DNA from: Fibrisoma montanum
GTDB taxonomy: Bacteria; Bacteroidota; Bacteroidia; Cytophagales; Spirosomataceae
Direction: 5' to 3'
DNA length: 64,000 bases
Assembly: GCF_003583365.1 (NCBI RefSeq)
Contig: NZ_QXED01000004.1
Location: forward strand, 663,039-727,038
In this document: positions 34,345 through 42,796 of the stretch, in pieces
Numbering within the stretch: the first letter of the stretch is position 1
Layout: each line of letters opens with the position of its first letter
Notes under the pieces: generated by a model
Database searches by the model: none
What the model was told of the DNA's origin: nothing
What the model saw: only the letters and a program-made list of their open reading frames with translations
Made by a program: the position numbers and the translations under genes

Positions 34345-34686
34345 TTATTCCTGAAAACGCAGCAACAACCCAATAGAAGCCAGGCCTAGCCCCAGGCCGA
34401 CGAACTCACCCACCGACATTTTCTCTTTAAACACAATCAGGCTCAACAACACGCTGAGCGCAATAACCCCGACCGAATGCAGGACGCCAATCGTGAACAG
34501 CTTGTAGGACCGCATCATGTAAAACCAACCCAGGGCCGTACTGCCGTATACGATTCCGCCCAGCAGCAGGGCCTTCCATCCCGAAAGGCCTGGCTGAAGC
34601 GACGCTTTTTTGATCAGGTAATCGGCCAGTAGCGAAATCAGCTCCAGGGCGACCAGCAGGAGGAGCCATTTGTAACGAAGTGCCAT
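34345..34686 (-). CDS. Small EamA/SMR-like four-helix membrane protein
   Basis: 113 residues forming four hydrophobic helices: LLLLVALELISLLADYLIKK, ALLLGGIVYGSTALGWFYMM, FTIGVLHSVGVIALSVLLSL, and VGLGLGLASIGLLL. This is half of a DMT/EamA transporter and the size of SMR proteins, which work as dimers. The substrate is unknown. It starts four bases after the SET-domain gene on the same strand, so they are probably co-transcribed. Confidence 0.75.
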   Translation of the reverse strand: MALRYKWLLLLVALELISLLADYLIKKASLQPGLSGWKALLLGGIVYGSTALGWFYMMRSYKLFTIGVLHSVGVIALSVLLSLIVFKEKMSVGEFVGLGLGLASIGLLLRFQE

Positions 34687-34690
34687 ACGC

Positions 34691-35245
34691 CTAAACCGGA
34701 ATAGAGTACCGTTGCAGTAGTGTTAAAAAAGCTGTGTTCTCGGCTGATTGAATAGCCAGCAAGGGCTGGTCGAGCTTCATCATGTCGGGCGCGATGTCGT
34801 CCAGATGTAACCGCAGATCAGGGCGGTAGGAATCAACCTGGTCGATAGTACCGCGGCAATTGGGGGCTCCGCACTTGCAGGTGAACGTCTCGAAATGGCC
34901 GTAGTAGCAATAATAATCTTCAACTATTTCCTCTCCCGGCTCAATGGTGCGGAGGGCAATGCTGATGTTGTCGTACTCCAGCAGCCCCGTTGAATTGGGT
35001 GCGCACGAGTGGTTAACGTATTTACCTTCGTCCCAGGGAACGATGACCCGGTGCTGGTAGTCGAGGTAGCAGTAGATGTTTAGCTTCTGCTGTTGGAGAG
35101 GATCAAGCGCCTGATGGGCCAGGAGCGGCATCTTCAGGTCAATATCGTCAATGATCCAGAGGATTTCGCCACGTAGGAAGCGTTTCTTCGCAAAAAGTCC
35201 GAGGCCTTTGGGCGTAAGCTGAACGTAAGTGTCTGGGTGAATCAT
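34691..35245 (-). CDS. SET-domain protein (putative lysine methyltransferase)
   Basis: About 184 residues from ATG 35245 (MIHPDTYVQ); the frame is open further upstream, but the -7 element at 35268 supports the shorter protein. SET motifs are evident: LTPKGLGLFAKKRFLRGEIL, the NHxCxPN motif in KYVNHSCAPNSTG, EEIVEDYYCYYG (catalytic Tyr region) and a post-SET-like zinc cluster CKCGAPNCRG. It should bind S-adenosylmethionine. The target is unknown. It leads an operon with the small EamA-like membrane protein. Confidence 0.87.
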   Translation of the reverse strand: MIHPDTYVQLTPKGLGLFAKKRFLRGEILWIIDDIDLKMPLLAHQALDPLQQQKLNIYCYLDYQHRVIVPWDEGKYVNHSCAPNSTGLLEYDNISIALRTIEPGEEIVEDYYCYYGHFETFTCKCGAPNCRGTIDQVDSYRPDLRLHLDDIAPDMMKLDQPLLAIQSAENTAFLTLLQRYSIPV

Positions 35246-35267
35246 GAATGTTGGGCGGTTTATGAAG

Positions 35268-35275
35268 CAAATGTA
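35268..35275 (-). promoter_or_regulatory. Candidate -7 element of the SET-domain gene
   Basis: The minus strand reads TACATTTG, a perfect TAnnTTTG match, 23 bases before the start at 35245. Confidence 0.5.
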
Positions 35276-35517
35276 TTCCCTCAGAATTCGGGCGGGTGAC
35301 GAATGAAGGCGAAGGGGCAGGGTTTGCCGGTAAAAGCTGGATACCATGTAGGTTAATTGCAGGGTGGTTCCGGTAAATAGGTTAAACTGCGTTGGTTGAG
35401 GGTATCGCCTGAACGCATTATACCCTACCAATCGGGACAAAAAACCGGTTGTGACTGTTGTGTCGATTGGCTGATGTCCCGCGGCCTGATACGTAGCGGG
35501 TGCCCGGAAATTTTGTG

Positions 35518-35525
35518 TATATTTG
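35518..35525 (+). promoter_or_regulatory. Candidate -7 element of recQ
   Basis: TATATTTG matches TAnnTTTG, 20 bases before the recQ ATG at 35545, favouring that start over a GTG at 35500. Confidence 0.5.
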
Positions 35526-35544
35526 GTATAATTCTGTTGCCGAA

Positions 35545-37692
35545 ATGACGACTACCGATCTCTTTACTGCCGATCAGCCATCCCTGCGCGAACCTGCCGA
35601 TTATCTTAAACGCTACTACGGCTACGACCGCTTCCGGCCCATGCAGGAAGATATTGTCCGGTCGGTGCTGAGCGGACGCGATACGCTGGTCCTGATGCCG
35701 ACGGGTGGTGGCAAATCGGTCTGTTTTCAGATTCCGGCCCTGATGATGCCGGGCGTCTGCGTGGTTGTGTCGCCCCTGATCGCGCTCATGAAAGACCAGG
35801 TCGAAGCCCTGCACATGAACGGTATTTCGGCGGCTTATTACAACAGCACCCAATCCGGAAAGGAGCAGCGCGACATTGAAGACAACTGCGTGAAGGGAAA
35901 GATCAAGCTGCTGTACGTATCCCCCGAAAAACTGCTGACGGAGTCGTTTTTTGTGTTTCTCAAGCGCATAACCATATCGCTGTTCGCCATCGACGAGGCC
36001 CATTGTATTTCGTCGTGGGGGCACGATTTCCGGCCGGAATATACCCAACTGCACGTACTGAAAGAGCACTTCCCGACCGTACCGACCGTCGCCCTGACGG
36101 CTACCGCCGATAAGCTGACCCGCAACGACATTGCCCAGCGGCTTGGCATGAACGATCCGGCGGTATTCATTGCGTCGTTTAACCGCCCGAACCTGAGCCT
36201 GAAGGTGCTGCCCGGTACAAACCGGCTGCCGCAGATCATCAAGTTACTGCAACAGAAACCCGATACGTCCGGAATCATCTACTGCCTGAGTCGCAAATCG
36301 ACCGAATCGCTGGCGGCCAAGCTGCAGGAGAAAGGTTTCAAAGCCGCTTTTTACCACGCCAAAATGGACCCCGACGATCGGGCAAAAACCCAGGAGGCCT
36401 TCCTGCGCGACGATGTGCGGATCATGTGCGCGACCATTGCGTTTGGGATGGGTATTGATAAATCGAATGTTCGCTGGGTAATTCATTACAACATGCCCAA
36501 GAACATCGAGAGTTTCTACCAGGAGATCGGGCGGGCGGGCCGCGACGGCGCCGAAGCGCAGACGGTGCTGTTCTACAGCTTCGCCGACGTAGCGACGTAC
36601 AAGGACATGCTTTCCGAATCGGCGCCGGCCAACCTGGGTCTGCAACTGGCCAAGCTGGAGCGAATGCAGCAGTACGCCGACGCGCACACCTGCCGCCGGC
36701 AGATCCTGCTTAGCTACTTCTCTGAAGACCTGCCCGAACCCTGCGGCAACTGCGACGTCTGCCGCGATCCCCGCGTTACATTCGACGGGACGATCCTGGC
36801 CCAGAAAGCCCTGTCGGCCATTGTCCGGACCGGCGAACGGGTGCCGATGAACCTGCTGATCGATATTCTGCGGGGTTCGCGCAGTCAGGCCGTGTTGCAG
36901 GGGGGCTACGACCAGGTCAAAACCTACGGCGCCGGTCGCGACCTGCGGTTCGAAGAATGGCGAAACTACATCCATCAGCTCATCAACATCGGCGTTATTG
37001 AAATTGCTTACGACCAGCACTATGCCCTGCGCAGAGGTATTCTGGCCGATCAGGTGCTCTTCAGCGGGCGTAAGATCGATCTGGTACGTCCGGACGATGC
37101 ACCGAAGCCGGTGGTCGAAAAAGTAAAAACGAAGACCGAAACCCAGCGCGACGACCTGTTCGAGCGGCTTCGGGCACTGCGGAAAAAACTGGCCGATGAG
37201 CAGAACGTACCGCCATACGTCATTTTCACCGATACGACGCTCGAAGACATGGCCCGGCAGCGGCCAACCACGCCGGATGCCCTGCGGAATGTGAGCGGGG
37301 TAGGCGAACGGAAGCTGCAACTGTTCGGTAAGCAGTTCCTCGACGAGATTGTCGGGTACGTCCGGGGCCGGGTGAACGCCGGCGAAAAACCCAAAGGCGG
37401 TACGCAGCTCGTTACCCTTAATCTCTACAACCAGGGAATGACCATCGACGAAATTGCCGCCGAACGACAGCTCACAGCAGGCTCAATTGCCGGGCATCTG
37501 GTACAGCTCGCGAAAGCCGGTTACGACATCGATATTGCGTCGCTGGTGAGCCCCTTTGAGCGGACTGAAATTGAGCGGGCCATCGCGGTAGTAGGGATGG
37601 AAGAAGGTCGGCTGAAACCCTTGTTCGACTATCTCGGTGGGCGTTACGACTATAGTAAACTCACCCTGGTCGCCGGGCTACTTCAACTGTGA
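35545..37692 (+). CDS. recQ: ATP-dependent DNA helicase RecQ
   Basis: 715 residues, full RecQ length. Walker A is MPTGGGKSVC (Lys about 57), the helicase box II is AIDEAHCIS, and motif VI is QEIGRAGRDG. The zinc-binding cysteines are CRRQILLSYF and PCGNCDVC, followed by the winged-helix RQC domain, an HRDC domain (AVPP-like region from ARQRPTTPDALRNVSGVGER), and a C-terminal helix-turn-helix (TIDEIAAERQLTAGSIAGHL). It unwinds branched DNA in recombination repair. It has its own -7 element and terminator. Confidence 0.97.
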   Translation: MTTTDLFTADQPSLREPADYLKRYYGYDRFRPMQEDIVRSVLSGRDTLVLMPTGGGKSVCFQIPALMMPGVCVVVSPLIALMKDQVEALHMNGISAAYYNSTQSGKEQRDIEDNCVKGKIKLLYVSPEKLLTESFFVFLKRITISLFAIDEAHCISSWGHDFRPEYTQLHVLKEHFPTVPTVALTATADKLTRNDIAQRLGMNDPAVFIASFNRPNLSLKVLPGTNRLPQIIKLLQQKPDTSGIIYCLSRKSTESLAAKLQEKGFKAAFYHAKMDPDDRAKTQEAFLRDDVRIMCATIAFGMGIDKSNVRWVIHYNMPKNIESFYQEIGRAGRDGAEAQTVLFYSFADVATYKDMLSESAPANLGLQLAKLERMQQYADAHTCRRQILLSYFSEDLPEPCGNCDVCRDPRVTFDGTILAQKALSAIVRTGERVPMNLLIDILRGSRSQAVLQGGYDQVKTYGAGRDLRFEEWRNYIHQLINIGVIEIAYDQHYALRRGILADQVLFSGRKIDLVRPDDAPKPVVEKVKTKTETQRDDLFERLRALRKKLADEQNVPPYVIFTDTTLEDMARQRPTTPDALRNVSGVGERKLQLFGKQFLDEIVGYVRGRVNAGEKPKGGTQLVTLNLYNQGMTIDEIAAERQLTAGSIAGHLVQLAKAGYDIDIASLVSPFERTEIERAIAVVGMEEGRLKPLFDYLGGRYDYSKLTLVAGLLQL

Positions 37693-37784
37693 AAAATACC
37701 ATTCAGAGGGGTGCCATTGGATAATTCATAGGATTTTAATTTGGTATGTACCAGATTGTCAGGTATATTCGTAAACTGATTAAC

Positions 37785-37814
37785 AACGAGCCCGTTCCAA
37801 CTAACGGGCTTTGT
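37785..37814 (+). terminator. Terminator after recQ
   Basis: Stem AGCCCGTT/AACGGGCT (37789-37796 with 37803-37810), extended outward by CAAC/GTTG, followed by T-rich sequence. Confidence 0.65.
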
Positions 37815-37845
37815 TGTCCTATGTACCACAACAAATACCTCTGTT

Positions 37846-38928
37846 TTGATTAAAGAAGTAGGTTTTTCCTTGCTGATGGCTGCCATCAAACCGGTGGCCG
37901 GGCCAACCAAAATGGTGGCCGATACGGGTCGGACGAGCCCCCTGTCAAATGGATTAAATAGCCCTGCGCTACTGGTCGTGGATTCTTCGAAACGGGTGTT
38001 CCCAATCTATTTTTGCGGGGAAGAAGTGCCCGTTGATCAGCCCCGTGTGGCCCGTCGTTGGGTCCAGACGCTCCGTACGTACGGCGCACAGCCCGAGTGT
38101 CTGGTTGACCTGCGGAAACGGGCGGCTGATTTCTTTCCCATCATCGATCCGATTCTTCGGAAATACCGTATTCCTCGTGACTTCCGGTTCCTGCCGCTGG
38201 CCGAAAGTGCGCTGGTCAATGATTGCGTTTCGCCGAAAGGGGCATCGGGTTATTGGCAGCTCATGCCCGAAACCGCCCGCGAACTGGGGCTGAAAGTAAA
38301 TGGTACGGTCGATGAGCGGTATGATTTGCAAAAAGCGACGGTAGCCGTTTGCCGGTACCTGCACCAGCTCTATGCCGCTTTAGGTTCGTGGACGCTGGTG
38401 GCGGCTGCCTACAACGGGGGCATCACCCGGATTCAGAACAAGATCGAACAGCAGGGACACTCAAACTACTACCGATTGCGCCTGCACCGCGAAACCAGTC
38501 ACTACCTGTTTCGGGTGCTAGCCTACAAGGAGTTATTGAGTAACCCGCGGCAATATGCCCTGCTGTTGTCACAAAACACAGTGGCCCAGCTGACCAAACC
38601 GCTGCCAAAGTGGAGTAAACCCCTGGCGCTAACGCCTAAAATTAAAGACGCTCCCACGGTTCAACTTGTCGACGACGAGCCCACTGATCCAACCTGGGGC
38701 CCTCGTCCGAACAAATCGCTGACTAAAGCTCCTTCGGATACCCAGCAGTGGCTGGCTTCTGTTTCCAGGTTGTTCAATCAGAAAAATGCCGGTATCACCG
38801 AGCAACATGCTGCGCTGCCTATCACCAAATTAATGGCCATGATGGTGCTCCGGTTCCGGCGCCCCCGGTTCCTGCAGCTTCGTAAGGGCGAAGGACACCG
38901 CCCGCTTCATTTCTGGGATTGGATCTGA
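37846..38928 (+). CDS. Lytic transglycosylase, paralogue 1 of 3
   Basis: About 360 residues if the TTG at 37846 is the start, which keeps a signal-like N-terminus; the first in-frame ATG is at 37876. The shared family block IYFCGEEVPVDQPRVARRWV comes before the SLT/MltD-like catalytic domain: FLPLAESALVNDCVSPKGAS with the catalytic Glu at about 120, GYWQLMPETARELGL, and SWTLVAAAYNGG. It cleaves peptidoglycan to form anhydro-muropeptides. Compared with the next two paralogues it lacks the C-terminal beta-rich domain and ends in a basic tail. Confidence 0.85.
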   Translation: MIKEVGFSLLMAAIKPVAGPTKMVADTGRTSPLSNGLNSPALLVVDSSKRVFPIYFCGEEVPVDQPRVARRWVQTLRTYGAQPECLVDLRKRAADFFPIIDPILRKYRIPRDFRFLPLAESALVNDCVSPKGASGYWQLMPETARELGLKVNGTVDERYDLQKATVAVCRYLHQLYAALGSWTLVAAAYNGGITRIQNKIEQQGHSNYYRLRLHRETSHYLFRVLAYKELLSNPRQYALLLSQNTVAQLTKPLPKWSKPLALTPKIKDAPTVQLVDDEPTDPTWGPRPNKSLTKAPSDTQQWLASVSRLFNQKNAGITEQHAALPITKLMAMMVLRFRRPRFLQLRKGEGHRPLHFWDWI

Positions 38929-38948
38929 TTACCTGTATTTTCTTGCAA

Positions 38949-38998
38949 ACACAGCTTACCCATCGCTGCACTCGGGCGTAGCGATGGGTAAGCTGTGT
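38949..38998 (+). terminator. Long hairpin after transglycosylase 1
   Basis: A perfect 19-bp stem (38949-38967 with 38980-38998) with a 12-nt loop, followed by CTTGTT. It is placed as a terminator between paralogues 1 and 2. Confidence 0.7.
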
Positions 38999-39103
38999 CT
39001 TGTTAAAAGTACATTAATTATGGTGACAAGATTGGTATAGTGTAACGGTAGACTTGTAAATTCGTCTAACTGGAAAGTACCTACCTAACTTGTTCCGTTA
39101 TTG

Positions 39104-40339
39104 ATGAATTGGTTGGCCTGCCTGTCGATGGCAACCGGATTGGTTGTATCGAATAGTTTTCCGGCTACGTGTGAGCCTTTAAATTGTTCATATGAAACGC
39201 TATATGCTTCTAAGAGTACCGGGCTTCTCAGGGTTGATCCGGTAACACCAGTAGCCTTACCGCCCGTTTATTTTTGCGGGGAGTCGGTGCCGCTGCACGA
39301 AGAGAAAGTGGCGCGGCACCTCGTTAAGGCATTGGTCAGCAATAGTGCTCACCAACAGCTGCTCTATCAAATCCGGCAACGGGCTGCTACGTTCTTTCCG
39401 GTTATTGAACCAATTCTGGCTCAGCACAACGTACCCCTCGATTTTAAATACCTGCCGCTGGTCGAAAGTGCCCTACGGGGTTATGCCGTGTCGCCGAGCG
39501 GAGCCGCCGGTTACTGGCAGTTTATGCCCGCTACGGCCCGCGAGCTGGGCCTGCGGGTCGGGGGCGGTCACGACGAACGGCGGGACCTGGTTAAATCGAC
39601 CGAAGCCGCCTGCCGGTATCTGAATTATCTGTACTCCCGTTTAGGGTCATGGACCCTGGCCGCAGCCGCGTATAACAACGGTCTGGGCGCTTTGCTGGGC
39701 AACATTCGCCGGCAGCAGCAACGCGATTACTACTACCTCCGGCTTAGCGCCGAAACGGGGAAGTATCTCTACCGAATCCTGGCGTTCAAGGAATTGTTTT
39801 CCAATCACCACTCCTACAAGGGCCTGATTTCCGACCGGGTATTGGCCAGTCTGAGTCGCCCTGTCTCGCCGGAATCCGACGCAGCCGGGGAGGATATACT
39901 GCTACCTGAACGATTTGTCGACGAAGCGGTCGAAGGGGCGGTACGTTCCGGCAGTCGTGAATCGGGAGTGGTCGAAGAACCCGCGGACATTCCCCTGCCC
40001 AACGCAGCCGACGTGTTCCGGGGCGGTATCAAAGCCAGGCTTGCGCAGGCGGCCGGACTACAGCGCGGGCAGGTCTGGGTGTTTCACCTGACCCGCGACG
40101 GCATGACGGATGGCAAAGCGGTTGAAGCCGGTGACATCCTTTACGCTACTGTGGAGGATGTTGACTCTAAAACTGGTAAGGTGTTTTTGCGGGCCGATCG
40201 GCTTTATTCGGCGGGCGAAAAGCAGACGTACAGCCTGGCGCTGGCGGCTGTAGATGCATCGACGGGCCGGATTGGGATTAAACTAACCGACGTCGACCAG
40301 ATCAAGGCTGGTTGGATATTGACGTGGAAAGTCTTGTAA
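39104..40339 (+). CDS. Lytic transglycosylase, paralogue 2 of 3
   Basis: About 411 residues from ATG 39104, with a signal peptide (WLACLSMATGLVVSNSFPA). It has the shared VYFCGESVPLHEEKVARHLV block, then the catalytic domain KYLPLVESALRGYAVSPSGA (catalytic Glu about 121), GYWQFMPATARELGLRV and SWTLAAAAYNNGLG. The last 100 residues are a separate beta-rich domain of unknown function (QRGQVWVFHLTRDG, KAGWILTWKVL) also found in paralogue 3. The TAA stop is the first three bases of a 25-bp hairpin. Confidence 0.88.
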   Translation: MNWLACLSMATGLVVSNSFPATCEPLNCSYETLYASKSTGLLRVDPVTPVALPPVYFCGESVPLHEEKVARHLVKALVSNSAHQQLLYQIRQRAATFFPVIEPILAQHNVPLDFKYLPLVESALRGYAVSPSGAAGYWQFMPATARELGLRVGGGHDERRDLVKSTEAACRYLNYLYSRLGSWTLAAAAYNNGLGALLGNIRRQQQRDYYYLRLSAETGKYLYRILAFKELFSNHHSYKGLISDRVLASLSRPVSPESDAAGEDILLPERFVDEAVEGAVRSGSRESGVVEEPADIPLPNAADVFRGGIKARLAQAAGLQRGQVWVFHLTRDGMTDGKAVEAGDILYATVEDVDSKTGKVFLRADRLYSAGEKQTYSLALAAVDASTGRIGIKLTDVDQIKAGWILTWKVL

Positions 40340-40459
40340 GTATGGGTAGGGCAGTTGAGTCAGACGTACCGTACAGACTCAACTGCCCTACCCATACTTA
40401 CGAGAGAGTGATTGGCAGTCAGGTCTGTACGGTACGTCTGACCTGACTGCCAATCACTC
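40337..40459. repeat. Tandem long hairpins with mutually complementary loops
   Basis: Hairpin 1 has a perfect 25-bp stem (40337-40361 with 40376-40400) and loop AGACGTACCGTACA. Hairpin 2 has a perfect 20-bp stem (40406-40425 with 40440-40459) and loop TGTACGGTACGTCT. The loops are exact reverse complements, and five bases separate the hairpins. The unit fills the gap between transglycosylases 2 and 3 and includes the stop codon of the former. It may terminate transcription, but neither hairpin has a U tract. Confidence 0.93.
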
Positions 40460-40521
40460 AGCTTATGAACTAAACCCCGGGCTTTGGTAGTTGTCTATAG
40501 GCTTAACCAACGACAACAGTT

Positions 40522-41754
40522 TTGAAGGTATCCGTTAAATTAGCTGCATTACTACTGGCTGGTCATGCATTGACCGCTCAGGTCGTGATGGGGCAGACCT
40601 CCACTCGAAAATCACCCGGCAAGTCTTCGCGAAGGATGGCGGTAGCGCAGCCTCATATCGCTACCGGCAATGGCCGTCTGCATTTTTGTGGGGAAATGGT
40701 ACCGACTCAGCAGGGTGATGTGTCGGCCAAGCTGGCTTTTGCGCTGGCCGGTAACTCGGGTTACGTGCGCCATATCAGTGGCCTTAAAGCCCGTTCGGCC
40801 CCGTTTTTCGCAATTATTGAGCCTATTCTGAGCAAACACCACATTCCGAACGATTTCAAATACCTGCCGCTAATAGAAAGTGCCTGGAAGGCCGATGCAG
40901 TTTCGGTGGCTGGGGCGGTTGGTTACTGGCAGTTTATGGACGAAACCGCCCGCGACATGGGTTTGTCCATTGCCCCCGGTAAAGACGAACGCATGGATCT
41001 TCGTAAGTCGACCGAAGCCGCCTGCCGATACCTGCGATTCCTGTACCAGAAACTGGGGTCATGGACCCTGGTGGCGGCTGCTTATAACGGGGGCGTTGGT
41101 ATGGTGCAGCGGAAGGTGGTGCGGACGGGGAATCGCGACTATTATTCAATGGCCATGAATGAAGAGACCGGCTACTACCTCTACCGGATTCTGGCCATGA
41201 AGGAGCTCTTCACCAATCCCATCTACGGGGTGGATCGGCAGGCGTTTTACGACAACCCTTACGAGCGCGAACGCGAGCAGGCCCGGCGTATGGGCTGGCT
41301 CAACGATAATGAACCCGAGCCGGTGGGTGTTCCCATTGACCGGGCGCCGACAAATCCGCTGGCTGCCAGCCGGGGGGAAGCCGTACTCATGGACAGCGTA
41401 CTGACCGAACTGCTTAAAGATAGTCCGGCCGCGCCCCTGTTTGTAGGTGATGTAGCCGCGAAACTGGTTAAACCCGGCGCTTTGAAAACAGGCCAGAGCT
41501 GGACGTTCGTGCTGACCGAAAACGTTCAGATTGGCGACGATGAATTAAAAGCCGGGGATGCTCTCTACGCCGTTGTGGACGACATCGACGCGAACGGCAT
41601 GGTGTTTCTGCGGGCTACTAAAGCCATTTCGGCTGACACCAAAACGGTGATTCCTTTATCGTTGCTGGCCATGAATCCGGCCACGGGCCTGGCCGGAGTG
41701 CCGAGGCCAAAGGTCGTGAAAATCGGTTGGGTGGTGCAGTGGAAAATCAGTTGA
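40522..41754 (+). CDS. Lytic transglycosylase, paralogue 3 of 3
   Basis: 410 residues from TTG 40522. An in-frame stop at 40504 and the lack of an ATG before residue 23 make TTG the only start that keeps the signal peptide (VKLAALLLAGHALTAQ). It has LHFCGEMVPTQQGDVSAKL, then the catalytic domain KYLPLIESAWKADAVSVAGA (Glu about 119), GYWQFMDETARDMGL and SWTLVAAAYNGGVG. The C-terminal beta-rich domain resembles that of paralogue 2 (KTGQSWTFVLTENVQIGDDE, KIGWVVQWKIS). It is convergent with the DUF4249 gene, seven bases away. Confidence 0.87.
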   Translation: MKVSVKLAALLLAGHALTAQVVMGQTSTRKSPGKSSRRMAVAQPHIATGNGRLHFCGEMVPTQQGDVSAKLAFALAGNSGYVRHISGLKARSAPFFAIIEPILSKHHIPNDFKYLPLIESAWKADAVSVAGAVGYWQFMDETARDMGLSIAPGKDERMDLRKSTEAACRYLRFLYQKLGSWTLVAAAYNGGVGMVQRKVVRTGNRDYYSMAMNEETGYYLYRILAMKELFTNPIYGVDRQAFYDNPYEREREQARRMGWLNDNEPEPVGVPIDRAPTNPLAASRGEAVLMDSVLTELLKDSPAAPLFVGDVAAKLVKPGALKTGQSWTFVLTENVQIGDDELKAGDALYAVVDDIDANGMVFLRATKAISADTKTVIPLSLLAMNPATGLAGVPRPKVVKIGWVVQWKIS

Positions 41755-41761
41755 TACGTAC

Positions 41762-42793
41762 TCACCGCCAGCCCTCCGGTTCAATGATCGGTACCGGACC
41801 GTAAAACTGCCGACAATCCCCCTCGGGAAGAATAATGCCGCTGATAAAACTCAGTAAGCCCGGGTACCGCTGAGCGTTATATTCCTGCGCCCGAATGCGC
41901 TTGCGGGTGATAGACGTAACGGCAAAATAACCCCGCGCCCGATCGGCTGGATCGTTGACGTTGATCAGGTTGCCGGTGATTGGCGCCGGCAGCGGATCGA
42001 ATATGCTGCCGGTTCGGGTGCTTTGATCTTCATAGGCTTTCCAGAACTGGTAGTTGGCCTGCGTCAGGCCGTACTGCTGCACTTCTACCAACTGCGGCCC
42101 GATGGTGTAAATGGGTATCTGCAGGACTTCGCGCTTTCGGATCGGGTTGCCGTTGATGGCATCGTCCGCGAAAACATTCAACTGATCGGTGAATACGGGT
42201 GTCCAGCAGCGGTTATTGCAGCGCGCCGGGCTGCCCAGACTACAGGGCACACCCGTCGACAGGCGATTGGTATAGCCAAAAGCCGTCCACCGGTAATAGT
42301 TTCGTTCGGTAGCCGGATCGCTCGTCGTCACGGAATACGCAAGCCGGTAGGGCGTTGCCATGTTGCTGAGCGCACTGACCACATCCACCGAAATGCTGTC
42401 GATCGTCGGTACGTCGGGCATCCGTTCGGGTTGCGATACGTAGGTGGTGCCGTCGTTGAGCCGAACCGTCAGCGAGTAGCTCCGGCCCACCTCGCCCCGA
42501 AAGGCAGGATCAATAGTTTCGTACTCGCCCGGGCCGCGTTCCTGAAAGGTCGTGCTTCGGCCGGCATCGTCGCTGAGCGACACGACCGCCTGCAGTACCG
42601 GGGCGTCGACGGTATTGCTGCCCGTAAAACCGGTGGTGTACGTCAGCCGGACGGTGTAGGGTGGGGCCTCATTGGTAATCTGCCCATCGACAACCAGACG
42701 CGCGTCTTCGTTTCGGATGGGGAGACTAATCGGGTCGATGCAGGCGCTGAGCCCACTGATCAGCAGTAAGGAAAAAACAACGGAGCGGAGCAT
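41762..42793 (-). CDS. DUF4249 lipoprotein
   Basis: 343 residues with a lipobox signal (SLLLISGLSAC, Cys about 18). The mature start PISLPIRNEDARLVVDGQIT, followed by YTVRLTYTTGF and Ig-like beta strands, identifies DUF4249. Family members are outer-membrane-anchored partners of a TonB-dependent receptor, analogous in position to SusD, with unknown ligand. The gene starts three bases after the receptor gene on the same strand, so they form an operon. Confidence 0.9.
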   Translation of the reverse strand: MLRSVVFSLLLISGLSACIDPISLPIRNEDARLVVDGQITNEAPPYTVRLTYTTGFTGSNTVDAPVLQAVVSLSDDAGRSTTFQERGPGEYETIDPAFRGEVGRSYSLTVRLNDGTTYVSQPERMPDVPTIDSISVDVVSALSNMATPYRLAYSVTTSDPATERNYYRWTAFGYTNRLSTGVPCSLGSPARCNNRCWTPVFTDQLNVFADDAINGNPIRKREVLQIPIYTIGPQLVEVQQYGLTQANYQFWKAYEDQSTRTGSIFDPLPAPITGNLINVNDPADRARGYFAVTSITRKRIRAQEYNAQRYPGLLSFISGIILPEGDCRQFYGPVPIIEPEGWR

Positions 42794-42796
42794 CGT

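Noticed and set aside
36244..37320. A 358-codon minus-strand frame inside recQ
   Set aside because: It is antisense to a full-length RecQ with all helicase motifs.
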